A stretch of 64,000 nt of DNA from Hippophae tibetana (Eukaryota; Streptophyta; Magnoliopsida; Rosales; Elaeagnaceae): assembly GCA_037013495.1 (NCBI GenBank), contig JAZDXN010000029.1, positions 756,501 through 820,500 of the forward strand, read 5' to 3'. The translations under genes were made by a program, and so were the position numbers. The notes below the pieces were generated by a model that was given only the letters and a program-made list of their open reading frames with translations, was not told the origin of the DNA and ran no database searches. This document shows positions 11,235 through 22,209 of the stretch, piece after piece. Numbering within the stretch: the stretch's first letter is position 1; each line of letters opens with the position of its first letter.

Positions 11235-11560
11235 GTGCCATGTTCCATCTTTCTTTGGGACTAAGATGACAGGAATCGAACATGGGCTGAGACTCTCCCT
11301 CACAAATCCCTTTTGTAGCAACTCATCCACTTGCCTTTGTATCTCCTTCGTTTCCTCAAGATTAGCTCTGTAAGCAGGCCGATTTATTATTGTAGATCCG
11401 GTATGTGAAGTCTATTTATGCTCAATTCCTCTCAAAGGAGGTAATCCATGGGGAGTTTCTTCAGGAAATAGATCCTCAAAGTCCTGCAATAAAAACACAA
11501 CACTAGACAAAGATGAGTTCAAATCGTTAGTATAAATATAAATATCCTTGTACATAAATA
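11235..11560 (-). pseudogene. F2 reverse transcriptase, N-terminal part
   Basis: The minus strand reads INRPAYRANLEETKEIQRQ, VDELLQKGFVRESLSPC and IPVILVPKKDG, the first conserved blocks of gypsy RT, directly followed by the solo LTR insertion. It is preceded by the pre-RT block that also survives in F1 (region 11440-11560). It was presumably functional until decay and insertion. Confidence 0.85.
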
Positions 11561-12445
11561 CAAGTACTTGTTGCCTTGCCACTATTACACTCTTAATCTC
11601 ATTTTTTTAGCAAATGCACTCATTCTTTTATTTTCCTTACCTTGCTCACCTTGCTCTCTTTTTTGCTCACTTTTCTCTCTTTTGTGATTTTCCTCTTGCT
11701 CACACTTTTGTTTTTCTCTCATCTTTCATTCTCTTGCTATCCTAATCTAGTAATCATAAGCTTTAAAAGGTTTGAGAAGGGATAATACAACTTTTCAGTT
11801 GTTCATTTCAAAAGAGTACCAATATTTATACCCATCATGCATCACCCTTCTATCAAACTACCATGATCAACCAAGCAAAATATGAGTAGCATACATTGGT
11901 GCCACATCACAAATAACTTTATCCTTATACTTTCAAATTGAAATAGGAACCTAAACTTTTTTGTTGATTCTCCACAATCATTTAGCCATTGTAGCTTGTA
12001 CAGTTTGGGATGCTTTTTCCAATTCAAAGTCAACTTTTCTACCAACAAAATACTAGCTACATTAGTGCTACTCTCAGTATCAATAATGACCGTGCAAACC
12101 TTGTCCTTCATATGGAATCTTGTGTGAAAAATATGCTCACGTTGCTCCTCATCTCCTTCACTCTTAGGCTGTATATTGAGGGCTTTCCTTGTGACAGGTA
12201 ATTCACGATGCACATGTTCTTCTAATTCTACACCATAACAATCCTCCAATGGTGGCATTTCATTGTCACTTGAACTAGCACTCTTGATTTCTCTATCATG
12301 AACAACCATAACCCTTTTGTTTGGGTATTTAGAAGCAATATGTCCAAGTCCTTGACACCTAAAACACTTAATATCATGGGACTTAGTAGGAGTTTTTGTC
12401 TCAAGTTTACTTTTAGGAACAACAACTGAATTGTTTGACTTCACT
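11561..12445 (-). pseudogene. F2 zinc knuckle, aspartic protease and linker
   Basis: From right to left: zinc knuckle CFRCQGLGHIASKY near 12350, in which the last cysteine of CX2CX4HX4C has become tyrosine, then an acidic linker. The retropepsin follows (MKDKVCTVIIDTESSTNVAS, LVEKLTLNWKKHPKLYKLQW, NDCGE). As in F1 the active site is D followed by T/S-E rather than a normal D-S/T-G. A frameshift near 11930 disrupts the end of the protease. 11600-11760 is the lysine/glutamate-rich linker. Confidence 0.8.
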
Positions 12446-13260
12446 TCACCTTTTGTTCTAAAGGTGGCTTTATTGTCCTTCCAAGTTGATTTTCACGGAG
12501 AACTAGAGGACAACCTAGATTTGAACCTTTTGGACTTGATTTTCTTTTCCACTTTAATGGCTTTGTGCAGTAGTTCTTCCATTTCTATGTTATGTTGCAA
12601 TTCAATCACATAAGCAATTTCTTTGTTTAACTAGGCAATGAATCTAGCCATTGTCGATTCTATATCTTCCTCTATGTTTGTCTAATCATGGCGACTTTCA
12701 TCTCCTTATAATAATCATCTACACTCATGGAACTTTGGACCAGCCCTTGCAACTTTCTATATATATATATATATCCCTACATTAATGGCTAGTACCAATT
12801 TCATCTCTTCCCATGACTAAATAGGTCTCTCATCATTTCTTTTCCTATTAACCACAAACCGATCCCACCATATACTAGCATAATATGTAAATTATATGGC
12901 TGCTAGCTTTACTTTATTCTCCTTGAAGGAATTATGACAATCAAATAAATGCTTAACCTTTCTTTCCTACTCCAAGTATAACTTAGGATCATTCTTTCCT
13001 TGAAAGGGTGGAATATATTACCTATATTTCTATCTTCTTTGTAGTTAGTCTTTTTATCCCATTTATAATGGGTTCTCTCCTCCACATTGGAATCAGCTTT
13101 TTCCTCGAACTCATATCTTCTATGTATTCTTCTATGTGATTGAGAATCAGAAGAAGATTCTAAATCATTCAACCTTGCATTCATCCTCCTAAATTGGTCA
13201 TGAATAGATTTGATAAAGAATTTCAAGTCAATCTCTTATGGTTCTAATCCTTTCTTACTC
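12446..13260 (-). pseudogene. F2 gag
   Basis: The N-terminal part reads IHDQFRRMNARLNDLESSSD and ends in acidic residues. The capsid (retrotransposon gag) domain is recognisable across frames as PPFQGKNDPKLYLEWERKV, then FTYYASIWWDRFVVNRKR and SWEEMKLVLA. A (TA)n microsatellite at 12757-12772 interrupts the capsid. The C-terminal part gives FIAxLNKEIAYVIELQHN and basic residues before the zinc knuckle. A parallel gag with the same motifs is at 58830-59568. Frameshifts and stops make this a pseudogene. Confidence 0.75.
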
Positions 13261-14380
13261 ATGTTGTCAATCTGCAAAATAAAATGAGATAATCCACGCA
13301 CACCCTCACATGTTTGCTCTCAAATAAGATTGTTAATACTCCTTTTTTCACACTATTTTTCACTCTTTTTTTTTACACAATTTTTTTACTACACAAAGCT
13401 CATGCTAATCTCCTTTATGTTCTTAACAAAATCAAATAATTTAACTAATCTCAAGAAGTAACCGTTTTATGGGTAACAATCTCAAAATTCAGAATTTTGA
13501 AAGAACTTAATATCAAAGTATGACAAAAGGAAAGTCCAAAGAGGACTATAAAGAAAGACTCTTGAACAAGGAGAACTCTAAAGAAATAATCTTGAAAAAG
13601 GAAGACTTTATAGAAAGACTCTTTGTGACCAAAGAGGACTCTAAAGAAAAACTCTTGGGTGGCAAGAACAAAATAAATGAAACCCAATTTTAAGAATAAC
13701 AAGAAAACAAGAATTAGATTCTTTAACAATCTACTACTATGTTCTTATTTTCTTCTTATTCTTCTTTTTTTCTTACTGCTTCTACTACTATGAATAAAAA
13801 ATTCACAAAAAAATCTGCAACCCTAATGAGCAATAATAAAAAACAACACAAAAAGCGGCGACAAATCTTTATCCCTTCGATAAGTGGTCTAAATGAAGGA
13901 ATTTGGGTCAAAAAAGGTACAGAACATAGTCGAACATTTTTTTGGTTATAAGAATTGAAACGAGCTTTGATTTGATATATTATATTTGTTGTTTCATTAT
14001 CTGAGTCAAAATTTATGGTTGTTTAAAGTTGCAACTCTGATTTATCAAATATTTTTTTGAAACTGTGAACAACAACTTACTTCTCCTTCTTTTTTTTTTG
14101 AAGAACAAAGATGATTGAACAAAAAAAATAAAGAATCAAGAAAAATATTCAAAGAATTCAAAGAAAACTATGAAACAAAATCCAAATACGAAAAAACGAC
14201 AACAAGATTGAAAGAAAACACAAGACTCAAAAGGAAGAAATTTCACTTTTTTTGTGATTTGTGACTCAAGAATGTAGAAAACAATCAAGAACGTAGAAAA
14301 CAATCAAAGGATGATTTTTTTAAATGTAAAATTTAAAACAAAAATAAAGAAAGATAGATAACCTATTTTTAGCAACCAAA
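13261..14380 (-). other. F2 untranslated leader
   Basis: Homologous to 1843-2838 and 28441-28985. It has no consistent frame and contains repeated GAAAGACTCTTGAxCAA-type units (13490-13680) that give a short false open frame. Confidence 0.55.
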
Positions 14381-14392
14381 GCTTTGATACCA
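14381..14392 (-). other. primer binding site, initiator tRNA-Met type
   Basis: The minus strand reads TGGTATCAAAGC, one mismatch from the TGGTATCAGAGC complement of plant initiator tRNA-Met, two bases inside the LTR end. Confidence 0.7.
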
Positions 14393-14394
14393 AA

Positions 14395-14991
14395 TGATGC
14401 GAACCCTTTAGGCGAACAACCTAGGAACTGACAAACTCAAAGGAATTGAAACGATTGATTTTCTAAGAACGTGTTGAAGATGATCAGATTAGAACCCTAA
14501 GGAAACAAAGTCCTTAAAACCCAAATCTTGAGACGCCACAAAGGATGATCACTCCCTTTGATAAGTCGAATTCAAGCATTCAATCAAGAACATAGGAAGG
14601 CAAAGCAAGAAACTTTCTAAAATTTGCTTTTCATTAATGAAAATTCATTCTTGCCTCCATTACATAGCTCTTCTTATTAATAAGCAAGAAACCCTAAAAT
14701 AAAAAAATCCCAGATGGAATGGGCCTATTTAGGTATGGATTGGACCTAATCCAATCTTAAAAATAAAAGACAAAGACTTAACATAAAAATCCCACAATTC
14801 ACGATAATAAAAATTATTAAACATAAAAGGCCCATAATTTAATAAAGGAATACGACTGAAAATAAAAGCTCACAATTAACTAAAATAAAATTACTAAACA
14901 TAAAAAGCCCATAATTAGTTAAAACATAAATATTACTTCCTAAATCCATCTTTGCTCTCAACTTGATCTTCCAAATCTATCCTTTGCATAA
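14395..14991 (-). repeat. F2 5' LTR
   Basis: The left end TGATGCGAACCC is the inverted form of the LTR end GGGTTCGCATCA. It matches 4161-4781 and 7563-8136 in reverse through the block CTTGATCTTCCAAATCTATCC, then diverges, so the U3 start is missing. Confidence 0.8.
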
Positions 14992-15237
14992 AAAGGTAAG
15001 AGACCGTCCATTAGCTTGTCACCTTGTATCATGTATTGTCAGACCTTCGACTTGACTTCTTGTTAAGAAAGTCAAGAAATGGTACAAACGAGGGTGTGGT
15101 AACGTCATTAATGCTTCTAATAGTTTTTTCTACCTCTTCCATGTTGGCCTTTACGAGAATGGTAACCGTGACTATTCTATTACGTTATATCCATTGACGA
15201 AATTTTTCATGAGGACCAGCTTGCGCTAGTTAGCTCC
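14992..15237. other. unassigned sequence between F2 and a copia element
   Basis: No coding or repeat match found. The GC content is a little higher than the surroundings. Confidence 0.3.
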
Positions 15238-15503
15238 TACGAAGTGGTTAGAAGTATCTATAGAATTGTTTTAAAGAAATGATATTCATTGAATTATATC
15301 TCCTATTGTTATAGAATTACACTTGTTATTATTACCTATTTATAGTAAAAATAAGGCTATAAAGAAAAGGAAAAAAAACCCTCTAATAATTAATACAAAT
15401 CTCCCTCATTAAACTATTTTAATCTTTTAATAATGCACATAATAAATATTGATATCCAAATTAATGTACATCATTAAATTCCTTATTACTTGGGATTTCA
15501 ACA
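15238..15503 (-). repeat. copia 3' LTR
   Basis: The right edge at 15503 is the inverted TGTTGAAATCCC start, adjoined by the polypurine tract. The left edge is uncertain because no second LTR is available; a TATTTATAG TATA-like stretch lies at about 15339. Confidence 0.6.
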
Positions 15504-15509
15504 CTCCCA

Positions 15510-16110
15510 TTGAAGTTAGATCATATATATTAATCATATTCAACTTGCGAACGAAATCATTGAAGTTTGATCAGTGAAGTCCTTTTGTGAATATATATGT
15601 AGTTTATTCTTTTGTTGGAAAATAAGTCATGCAAATAGTTCAATCTTCAATTCTTTTCTTTGATGAAGTACCTATCCATTTACACATGTTTGGTTCTAAC
15701 ATACTGAACTAGATTTAGAGAAATGTTTGTTATGACAATAAAGTTTGCCCGAAGACTTCACTATAATATGGAGTTCATTTAGGAGATTCCCCAATCATAA
15801 TACCTCACATATTCCTTATGCCATAGTCCTATATTTAGTTTCAATGCTGCTTCTAGCTACCTTGTTTTGCATTTTTACTTTTCCAAGCTATTAAATTCCA
15901 AAATACCAAGGTATAATATCCGGTAATGGATCTACAGTAATTTATAGAGCCAGCTTAGTAAGCATTAGTAAAGACTTCTATTCCTTTGTTTTCATTTTTT
16001 TGAAGAATGAACCTCTACCAGGTTACCCTTTTAAATATCTAAGAATTGTATAAACAACTTCAAAATGTGCTCCTTTGGGAAATGCATATGTTGGCTTACC
16101 AATGTGAGGT
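15510..16110 (-). pseudogene. copia RNase H
   Basis: Across frames the minus strand reads NLIAWKSKNA, RTKHVEM-like NQTCVNG, YFIKEKI-like HQRKELKIE, FPTKEQTTYIFTKGL and KLNMINIYDLTSMGVLKS up to the polypurine tract. These are the standard C-terminal copia RNase H blocks, broken by several frameshifts. Confidence 0.7.
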
Positions 16111-16279
16111 CTAGTGTGAGACAGATATATTAACGTTCCTACTAATCTTTGATATCTCTTTGTCCACTGGCTTTCCTAGCTCTTCTAATTTCTCTCCTAC
16201 CTCAATTGGATTGTCACCTGGTTTACAACCACTAAGTATTTTAATTTCATTGAGAAGATCGAGAACATACTTTCTTTGA

Positions 16280-16960
16280 GAGACACTTATTTCTCTTTTT
16301 AACCTTGCAACCTACATTCTTAAGAAGTATCACATTTGTCCTAGATCCTTGACTTCAGATTGTGTTGCCAAGTTTTTCTATAGTCTCTTAATTTCCTCCA
16401 AGTTATCTTTAGTCAAGATTATATATCAATATAGACTATCAGGATTATTTTCTTCCCATATCCAATGTGTCAGAAAAATATTGTGTGATCCGATTGTCCT
16501 TATTGGTATCCTTGTTTCTTCACCACTTTTGCATATCTATCAAACCATACTCTAGGTGTTTGTTTGAGACAATATAATCACTTCTTCAGTTTACACACCA
16601 CATTTTCACATTCTTTACGAAATACTCGTGGCATAGTCATGTAGATTTCTTCTTTTAATTCTCCATTTAGGAAAACATTTTTTTATGTCTAATTGTTGGA
16701 GAGATCTATCCAAATTTGTTGCTATAGTAACTGTATGAGACAAATATAGAGATGGGATGAAGAGTACAATACCATGTTGGTTTTCTAAGTGAAATTGATA
16801 ATTCAGAGGTTTTTGGTGACTTGGGATTACATGACATTAAGGTAGACTCATGTAGAATTGGATTTACCACAAATTCTAATTGTCTCGGTGCCTCAAGTGT
16901 GAAGTTCTCTCTATTTTTTAATTTTGGCCTCCATAAATAAACTATTATTCATTGATTATT
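16280..16960 (-). pseudogene. copia reverse transcriptase
   Basis: Contains LQQLDIKKNVFLNGELKEEI, YMTMPRVFRKECENVVCKLK, YCLKQTPRVWFDRYAKVVKK and YGKKIILIVYIDI. The last phrase corresponds to the catalytic YVDD region, in which the second aspartate is replaced, so even a restored frame would lack a catalytic residue here. Confidence 0.8.
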
Positions 16961-17496
16961 TGGTTTTCTCACATCTCCCCCTAAAGAGAGGATTTTGGTA
17001 GTAAATAGCGTTTTCGAAGAAGATGACGTCAAAGCTAACAATTACTCTTTTTGTAGAAGTGTGATAGAATTTGTAACATTTTTTAGTAGGCGAGTAACTG
17101 ATAAAAAAATTTTTAATAGCTCTTGGATCTAACTTGGATATGGAATGAATATGAGCAAATACATTACAACCAAATACCTTAAGGGATAGGTTAGATTGGA
17201 GGTGAGATATTGGAAAGGTTTTTTGGAGTTTTTGAAATGGTGTGTTTCAAAAGAACTTAAGTGGGCGATTGATTGATTAGATAAGTTGTATATATTTAAA
17301 ATAGAATCTTCCCATAACTATTTAGGTATGTTCATAGTGAAAATTAGTGTTCGAGCTACTTCTATGAAATGTATATATTTTTTTTCTATTAGCTATCCCA
17401 TTTTGTTGACGAGTGTGAACACAAGAACTTTGGCTTACTATCCCATTTTTTTGAAGATAGTGTCTCAATGAATGATTAAAATACTATATTCCATTA

Positions 17497-17863
17497 TCAA
17501 TGTGGAGGATTTGAATTTGTGTTTAGAATTGGGTGAATCATTGAATGAAAATTAATTAAAACATCACAAACATAGGTTTTTTTCTTTGAGTAAATAAACC
17601 CAACAAACTTAAGTATAATCATAAATGATTGTGACAAGCCACTTGGTATGAGCACAATTAGGGACACGAGAAGGACCCCAAATGTCACTGTTGATTAAAA
17701 TAAACAGTATGGATTGTTTGTATTGAACATTAGGAAAATAGGTACGATTATGTTTTGTAAATTCACAAATTTCACACTGAAAGTTGGCTGTTGTTCTAGA
17801 AAAAGCATATGGAATAGGTATTTTAGGTACTGAAAGTTGGGATGATCCATTTTGTAATTTCAT
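17497..17863 (-). pseudogene. copia integrase, zinc-binding and early core region
   Basis: An open stretch of 84 residues reads FQCEICEFTKHNRTYFP and LILINSDIWGPSRVPN-like, with both CxxC cysteines and the first core aspartate (SDIWGPS). The frame then shifts at about 17640 and the remaining core is lost in stops. Confidence 0.8.
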
Positions 17864-18194
17864 AACATGAATTCACTACCTTTAAATACAAGTACAAAAT
17901 CACAAATTTTAATTTGACTATGTTTACTCACAATGGCGTTATCAAAGTAGAAAACCCCTTCACATTTCTTAGTACTCTCAATCATCATCCCTTATGATAG
18001 AGCTTAACAGAAATAATGAGATGGAAGAAAATTAGTCGAAATATAAGCTTTTATTGCATGATAAATTTGGGACATGGAGGATAGATTTGAGTATAATAGA
18101 GTTACATATTTGAATACTCTTTTTTCTTGCAACGGATGAGAGTGATCCATCTACTACTCTAAATTTAGATCTATTTGCTACTTTAACTTTAAGA

Positions 18195-18295
18195 TTACCA
18201 CAAATGTTGAATAATATATAAATAAATGATATGTGTTAGTCATATGATCTGACACACCAGAGTCAATAATCTAAGAAATTTTGGATCATGATTTG
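18195..18295 (-). pseudogene. copia protease fragment
   Basis: The minus strand reads IIDSGVSDHMTNT, the copia retropepsin active-site block WIIDSGASxHMT with one alanine-to-valine change. No longer frame surrounds it. Confidence 0.65.
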
Positions 18296-18476
18296 TAACT
18301 AGAGCACTCAAATAATTATCTTTGTATACTAGTGAAGCTGAGTAAATATTTATAGATAATTGATTAGCGTTTTGAGTACTGGAGAGGATTTTTTGTGAAG
18401 ATGGATCATTTTATTCTTATGAAGTTGTGTCAAACATTGTAGCTAAATAGATTGAAGTGAGCCTTGGCTCTAAAAC

Positions 18477-18989
18477 CATATAGAATTTCTATAAAACTGT
18501 TATTGGTCCTATACATGTGACTTGCTACCAGGAACAAAATTGCAATAGCTAAATGATAGTGTGCTATATGGGTTAGCCATAGGCCATCAGTTATTGGATG
18601 TAATCCTCTTAAAGAAATGATAGCGCATTTATTGTGAACATGAGCCCCGAGTTTAAGGGTAGGTTAGCTCGCATCCATAACTAATTACTGAGCATACATT
18701 CGGGGAAGAACTCTTGCCAATTATTTGATTCATAGCTTACAGGTTGATAAGCCCAAGCTTTGTCACTCCTTAAGCTTGAATTATAAGAGCTCATTGTGTT
18801 TCAGCTAGTTGTAGGAATCCTAGTGATTTTGGGGTTGGTTTGGAAGTAGTTATAGATGATGGTGATCTATTAGCTCATGCTATACTTGCATTTTTTTTCA
18901 TCAACTAATATTTTTTTCTTTTGATTTTCACAATGGAACTCAACCCTAGAGAGATTCTCACCATGTACTCATAGGAAAAAACCACAGGC
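18477..18989. other. unassigned, expected place of the copia 5' LTR
   Basis: Apart from about 20 bp (TATAGAATTTCTATAAAACTG) loosely resembling the 3' LTR end, nothing is recognised. It may be a rearranged LTR or older DNA. Confidence 0.3.
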
Positions 18990-18992
18990 TCC

Positions 18993-19925
18993 TTGAAACT
19001 TAAAAAGAGGGGAAATATCTCAAGCAAGGACAAGTGCGGCGACAATGTTCCAACTCCTCGCAAAAGGCACAAGGGCATTATTATTGAGGAGCCTATTCTT
19101 CAAAGTATGAAGGTCGTACCTTACTTTGTTCCAATCTTCTTAAGCCATCCCTCACTATCTGCTCGTGTTAGGGACACAGTGAAGAGAACTATTGGGGAAT
19201 CAATTTCTCAAAGAGAGCACAAGTGTGTGGCCTCGAGCTTTGTGGACTATATAGTCTAACACCTTCCTATTCTTGCCAGAGAGAAAGAATTGGAAACCTT
19301 ATGTAGGGAAACCAACTGTGGTTAGTAGGCTCATGATGCAAATATGTGTTTGTGAAATGTCCTTGATTCTTCTCGTACCTTCAAATTTTAAAACAAATTC
19401 TCACTCAACCTTGATTTTTTTAGGTTTTGCTTGTGAACGACCTTTACAAAGTGAAAGAAGTGGAAAATTTGAAGGATGAGCTTCGTCAAGAACAAGAGAG
19501 TCACTCCCCAATATGATCAAGCCAAGCACTGAGAGGGGAAGGCCATTGATAAAGAGGAGAAACTGAATCAGGCAGTAAAGGAGTTGAATGAGTCTACCTT
19601 AAAGCTCGAATAGGCTAGAGAAGTTGAGAAAAACTTAAGGGCCTAGCTTGAGGAAATAAAGCATGAGCTTGAACATGCAAAGCATGATTTTGAGACATTA
19701 AATGATCTTTTGAAGAATAATGCTCAGATTGTTTACAACATGACAATAGACCTATTTAAGGAAGATGCCAAGAAAAAGAACCTGGGTGAGTTTTATTAAC
19801 AAATCCTCAACATGCCTACTACACCAACATGTCCACCAACTCGAGACGATGATGAAGTGTCCCCAAGGAGAATGAAGTTGTGGCTAAATAAATTGGTGTC
19901 GATTATGTGCTCAATACTACACTTG
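18993..19925 (+). pseudogene. unrecognised coding remnant with coiled-coil-like part
   Basis: 18993-19259 is open for 88 residues (a lysine-rich start, KRGNISSKDK, RKRHKGIIIEEP, ending VDYIV). 19440-19920 gives heptad-like, Glu/Lys/Leu-rich peptides across broken frames (VKEVENLKDELRQEQE, LEEIKHELEHAKHDFETL), then KKNLGEFYEQILN-like and a C-terminal VAKxIGVDYVLNTTLGDI. I do not recognise a family with certainty; coiled-coil ORFs of this kind occur in some plant transposable elements. The C-terminus is duplicated in inverted orientation at 20056-20299. Confidence 0.4.
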
Positions 19926-20299
19926 GAGATATTTGAATGATTTTGTAATAGATTCGAATTATATATTAAACTCGATCTTCCCCTTTTATAATAGGTCCAA
20001 GCTGTATGTTAATGCTCAAAATTATGTCAAATTATAAACATGTAAAGGAAAAGGTCGAGCTTTAACATACAACTCAGGCCTATTAAAAAGGGGAAAGGTC
20101 GAACCATAATATATAGCTTGAACTTATTACAAAATCATTCAAACATCCCCAAGTGTAGTATCAGGCACATTCTCAACACCAATTTCTTTAGCCACACCTT
20201 TACTCTCTTTGGATTTTGCATCATCGCCCGAGTTGGTGAACATGTTGGTATCACAGGATTGTTAAGTATTTGGTAAAAAATCTTACCTAGGTTCATTTT
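19776..20299. repeat. long inverted repeat, arms about 240 bp, loop about 38 bp
   Basis: The arm at 19776-20017 is repeated in reverse at 20056-20299. Matching landmarks include TTTGAATGATTTTGTAATA against TATTACAAAATCATTCAAA, CACCAACATGTCCACCAACT against AGTTGGTGAACATGTTGGT and GTGGCTAAATAAATTGG against CCAATTTCTTTAGCCAC. Identity by eye is roughly 80 percent. A transcript through it would form a long hairpin. Confidence 0.85.
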
Positions 20300-20436
20300 C
20301 CACCCCAAGTTCTTCACATATTAACATGTGGCACATAAGATTCCTCCTGTCAATTGGTAGGAGTTGACTACGTGCAAGTTGCATCCTAATGAAAAATTCC
20401 TTATGAATGGATACAAGGGAAATCTCAACTCGAGCT
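20056..20436 (-). pseudogene. inverted copy of the unrecognised coding remnant
   Basis: The minus strand encodes IDRRNLMCHMLICEELGVEN, then NLGKIFYQILNN, IPTCSPTRA and LILHLGMFE in neighbouring frames. The last part pairs with the C-terminus at 19776-19940. The upstream peptide (ARVEISLVSIHKEFFIRMQL) has no counterpart in the plus-strand copy, so this copy is not a simple mirror of 18993-19925. It ends at the left edge of an L2 LTR. Confidence 0.45.
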
Positions 20437-21932
20437 TGATCGTCACACACTAAGTATGTGTAATGAATATGCAAGTATATGTATCATAACAAGTAATATG
20501 ATGATAAGTAAATATTGTTCCCACAAAGATTATTTTATTAGAAACTAATTTTAAAACTAAAAATAAAAATCAATTTTTTTTGTGTTTTTAGATTTTTAAG
20601 GAGAAAAATTAAAATAACTAAAATTAAATATGAATAATAAATTGAATCAGATTTGGTAACTAAAAAGATATATGAGAAAATATCTAGGAATATTAATTCC
20701 CCAATTTTCTAAACATGTGAATCGCTAAAATCCCCCAAAATAATTATCAATTAATTACATGATCAATTGAATCTAACCTAGTATGTATTCCTCTATCAAG
20801 TAAACTACATATCATATAGTAATTAATTTAATCACACACTAATTCCAATTAAATTGCATACTACTCATTAAGTTCATCAATTATGGATCAAATACATAAG
20901 AATCATACATCTCTGCCTAGAAACTATGCATGTTATTTACTTAAGACAAACAATTAAATAATTCTCTCAAATATATTTAATTGCCTCAACAGATAAATTT
21001 TTGGTCAAACAATTAATAGCATAAAAATCATATTAAATAATATAATTAAACTATAATTATAATTGGGGTAAAATTTTAGATCATCATATGGTGAAAATTG
21101 GGTTCATAAGATCCCTAGATTAATAAATTAATTATACATAATTGTGTTAATAAAGCTCATATTTTTCATAAAAAGGCATAAAATTGATGTAGAAAAAGAA
21201 ATACAATAAATCTCTTGAATTGTAGTATTAATTTCCTCTTAAATCTCTACCAAAATTGTGTCTTCTCTTGAATTTTTCTATATTTTCCTCTCTTTTTAGC
21301 TCCAAAAATTGAACAAAATTATGCTAATGGAGGATAATTAGGGTTTATAGAGTGATTAGGGGCTTAAACAATGCTCAGGTGGGATCTGGACCGTCAGATC
21401 ATCTTCAAATCAAGGGCTATGATCAAAATAAGCAAAAATGATAGTTCAACCAATCACAGTACGACACGTGGCATCATGAATTCACTGGGCGAATTAGGGA
21501 GCGATGTATGGTAGGGGAGACCGGTCAGGCAAAACACTCACTGAGTTAGTGACACGCAGTGTGACGTTATTCGTAGAGACGGATGAAGTGGTGTAGAGGT
21601 GGTGACAAGGGTTGACCAATTTCTAAACTCAGATTCAACGTCGTGCTAACACAATGAACACGTTTTGTCCTCCTCCATGCGGTGTAACATGATTCACCTT
21701 CTATGATTGCATGGAATTTATGTGGATTGCCTAGTTAGCTCCTCTACCTACATGGCATGACAAGTGGTTGTTCCTGATTGGCCCCACGATAAAAATTCAT
21801 AAATAATCCATAAATTTTCAAAAATTATATTTTCACCCATTTTCATTAAAAAGTTTATATTTTAATATTTTTGACCAAACAATACTATTTATTGAAAAAC
21901 ATGTAAATATTAAGTAAAAAGGTGTGCTAATG
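20437..21932 (-). repeat. L2 family LTR (copy b)
   Basis: Starts TGATCGTCACACAC and runs parallel to the LTR at 29400-30950. It stops short of the expected AGTCATCA end, breaking after AAGGTGTGCTAATG. There is no coding content. Confidence 0.8.
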
Positions 21933-22049
21933 TTGGTGTTTTGGGATTATTGTGATAAAGATAAGATAAATGTATAAACATTTCAAGAATTTTCAAGGAT
22001 TTAGACATTAATTAACTATGAATAAAATGCATGTACATATCTCCAAATT
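21933..22049. other. unassigned short spacer
   Basis: AT-rich, nothing recognised. Confidence 0.3.
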
Positions 22050-22209
22050 TTGAAGCAAAGAGAGGAAAAAAGAAAGCAAAAGAAATTTTGCATGGATCTT
22101 ACGATGTGCTTGAAAAATTGAGATCATATGTAACACAATTAAGGATTTCAAATCCAAATGCAATTACTAAGCTTGTAAGTAATAATAGCGAAGATGGTGA
22201 AGAAAGGTA
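22050..22209 (+). pseudogene. possible Mutator-like transposase N-terminal scrap
   Basis: A reading of about 50 codons gives KAKEILHGSYDVLEKLRSYV and TQLRISNPNAITKLV. Plant MULE transposases have a block of the type AKxxAL...xxYxKLxxYxxELxxxNPGSTV just before the transposase core, and this resembles it. No other MULE segment or terminal inverted repeat was found nearby. Could be chance or a host exon relic. Confidence 0.45.

Larger units (their letters stand above)
9312..11239 (+). repeat. target-site duplication GTGCC flanking the solo LTR
   Basis: GTGCC at 9312-9316 and at 11235-11239. Removing the LTR and one copy restores a continuous minus-strand RT reading (ILVPKKDGTW-type block at 11240 into MCMDC at 9305), which proves insertion into F2 after F2 was in place. 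Confidence 0.9.
8471..14991 (-). mobile_element. F2: decayed Ty3/gypsy element split by a solo LTR
   Basis: Minus-strand element with, from right to left, 5' LTR (14395-14991), primer site (14381-14392), leader, gag, zinc knuckle, protease, linker, RT and RNase H. The RT is interrupted at 9317-11234 by an Athila solo LTR. Integrase and the 3' LTR are not found to the left; the element breaks off near 8471. LTR and protein similarity make it the same family as F1, and it shows what F1 has lost. Confidence 0.8.
15238..18476 (-). mobile_element. decayed Ty1/copia element
   Basis: Reading leftward from a degenerate primer site (ATGGTTTTAGAGCC at about 18463-18476, compare TGGTATCAGAGCC), the order is protease, integrase, RT, RNase H, polypurine tract (CAATGGGAG) and an LTR beginning TGTTGAAATCCC. 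That gene order, with integrase before RT, defines Ty1/copia. All domains carry stops or frameshifts. The 5' LTR beyond 18476 is not recognisable. Confidence 0.8.

Noticed and set aside
13451-13729. 92-codon minus-strand frame, phenylalanine-rich
   Set aside because: Comes from GAAAGACTCTTGAA-type repeats in the F2 leader; the same region in F1 is not open.
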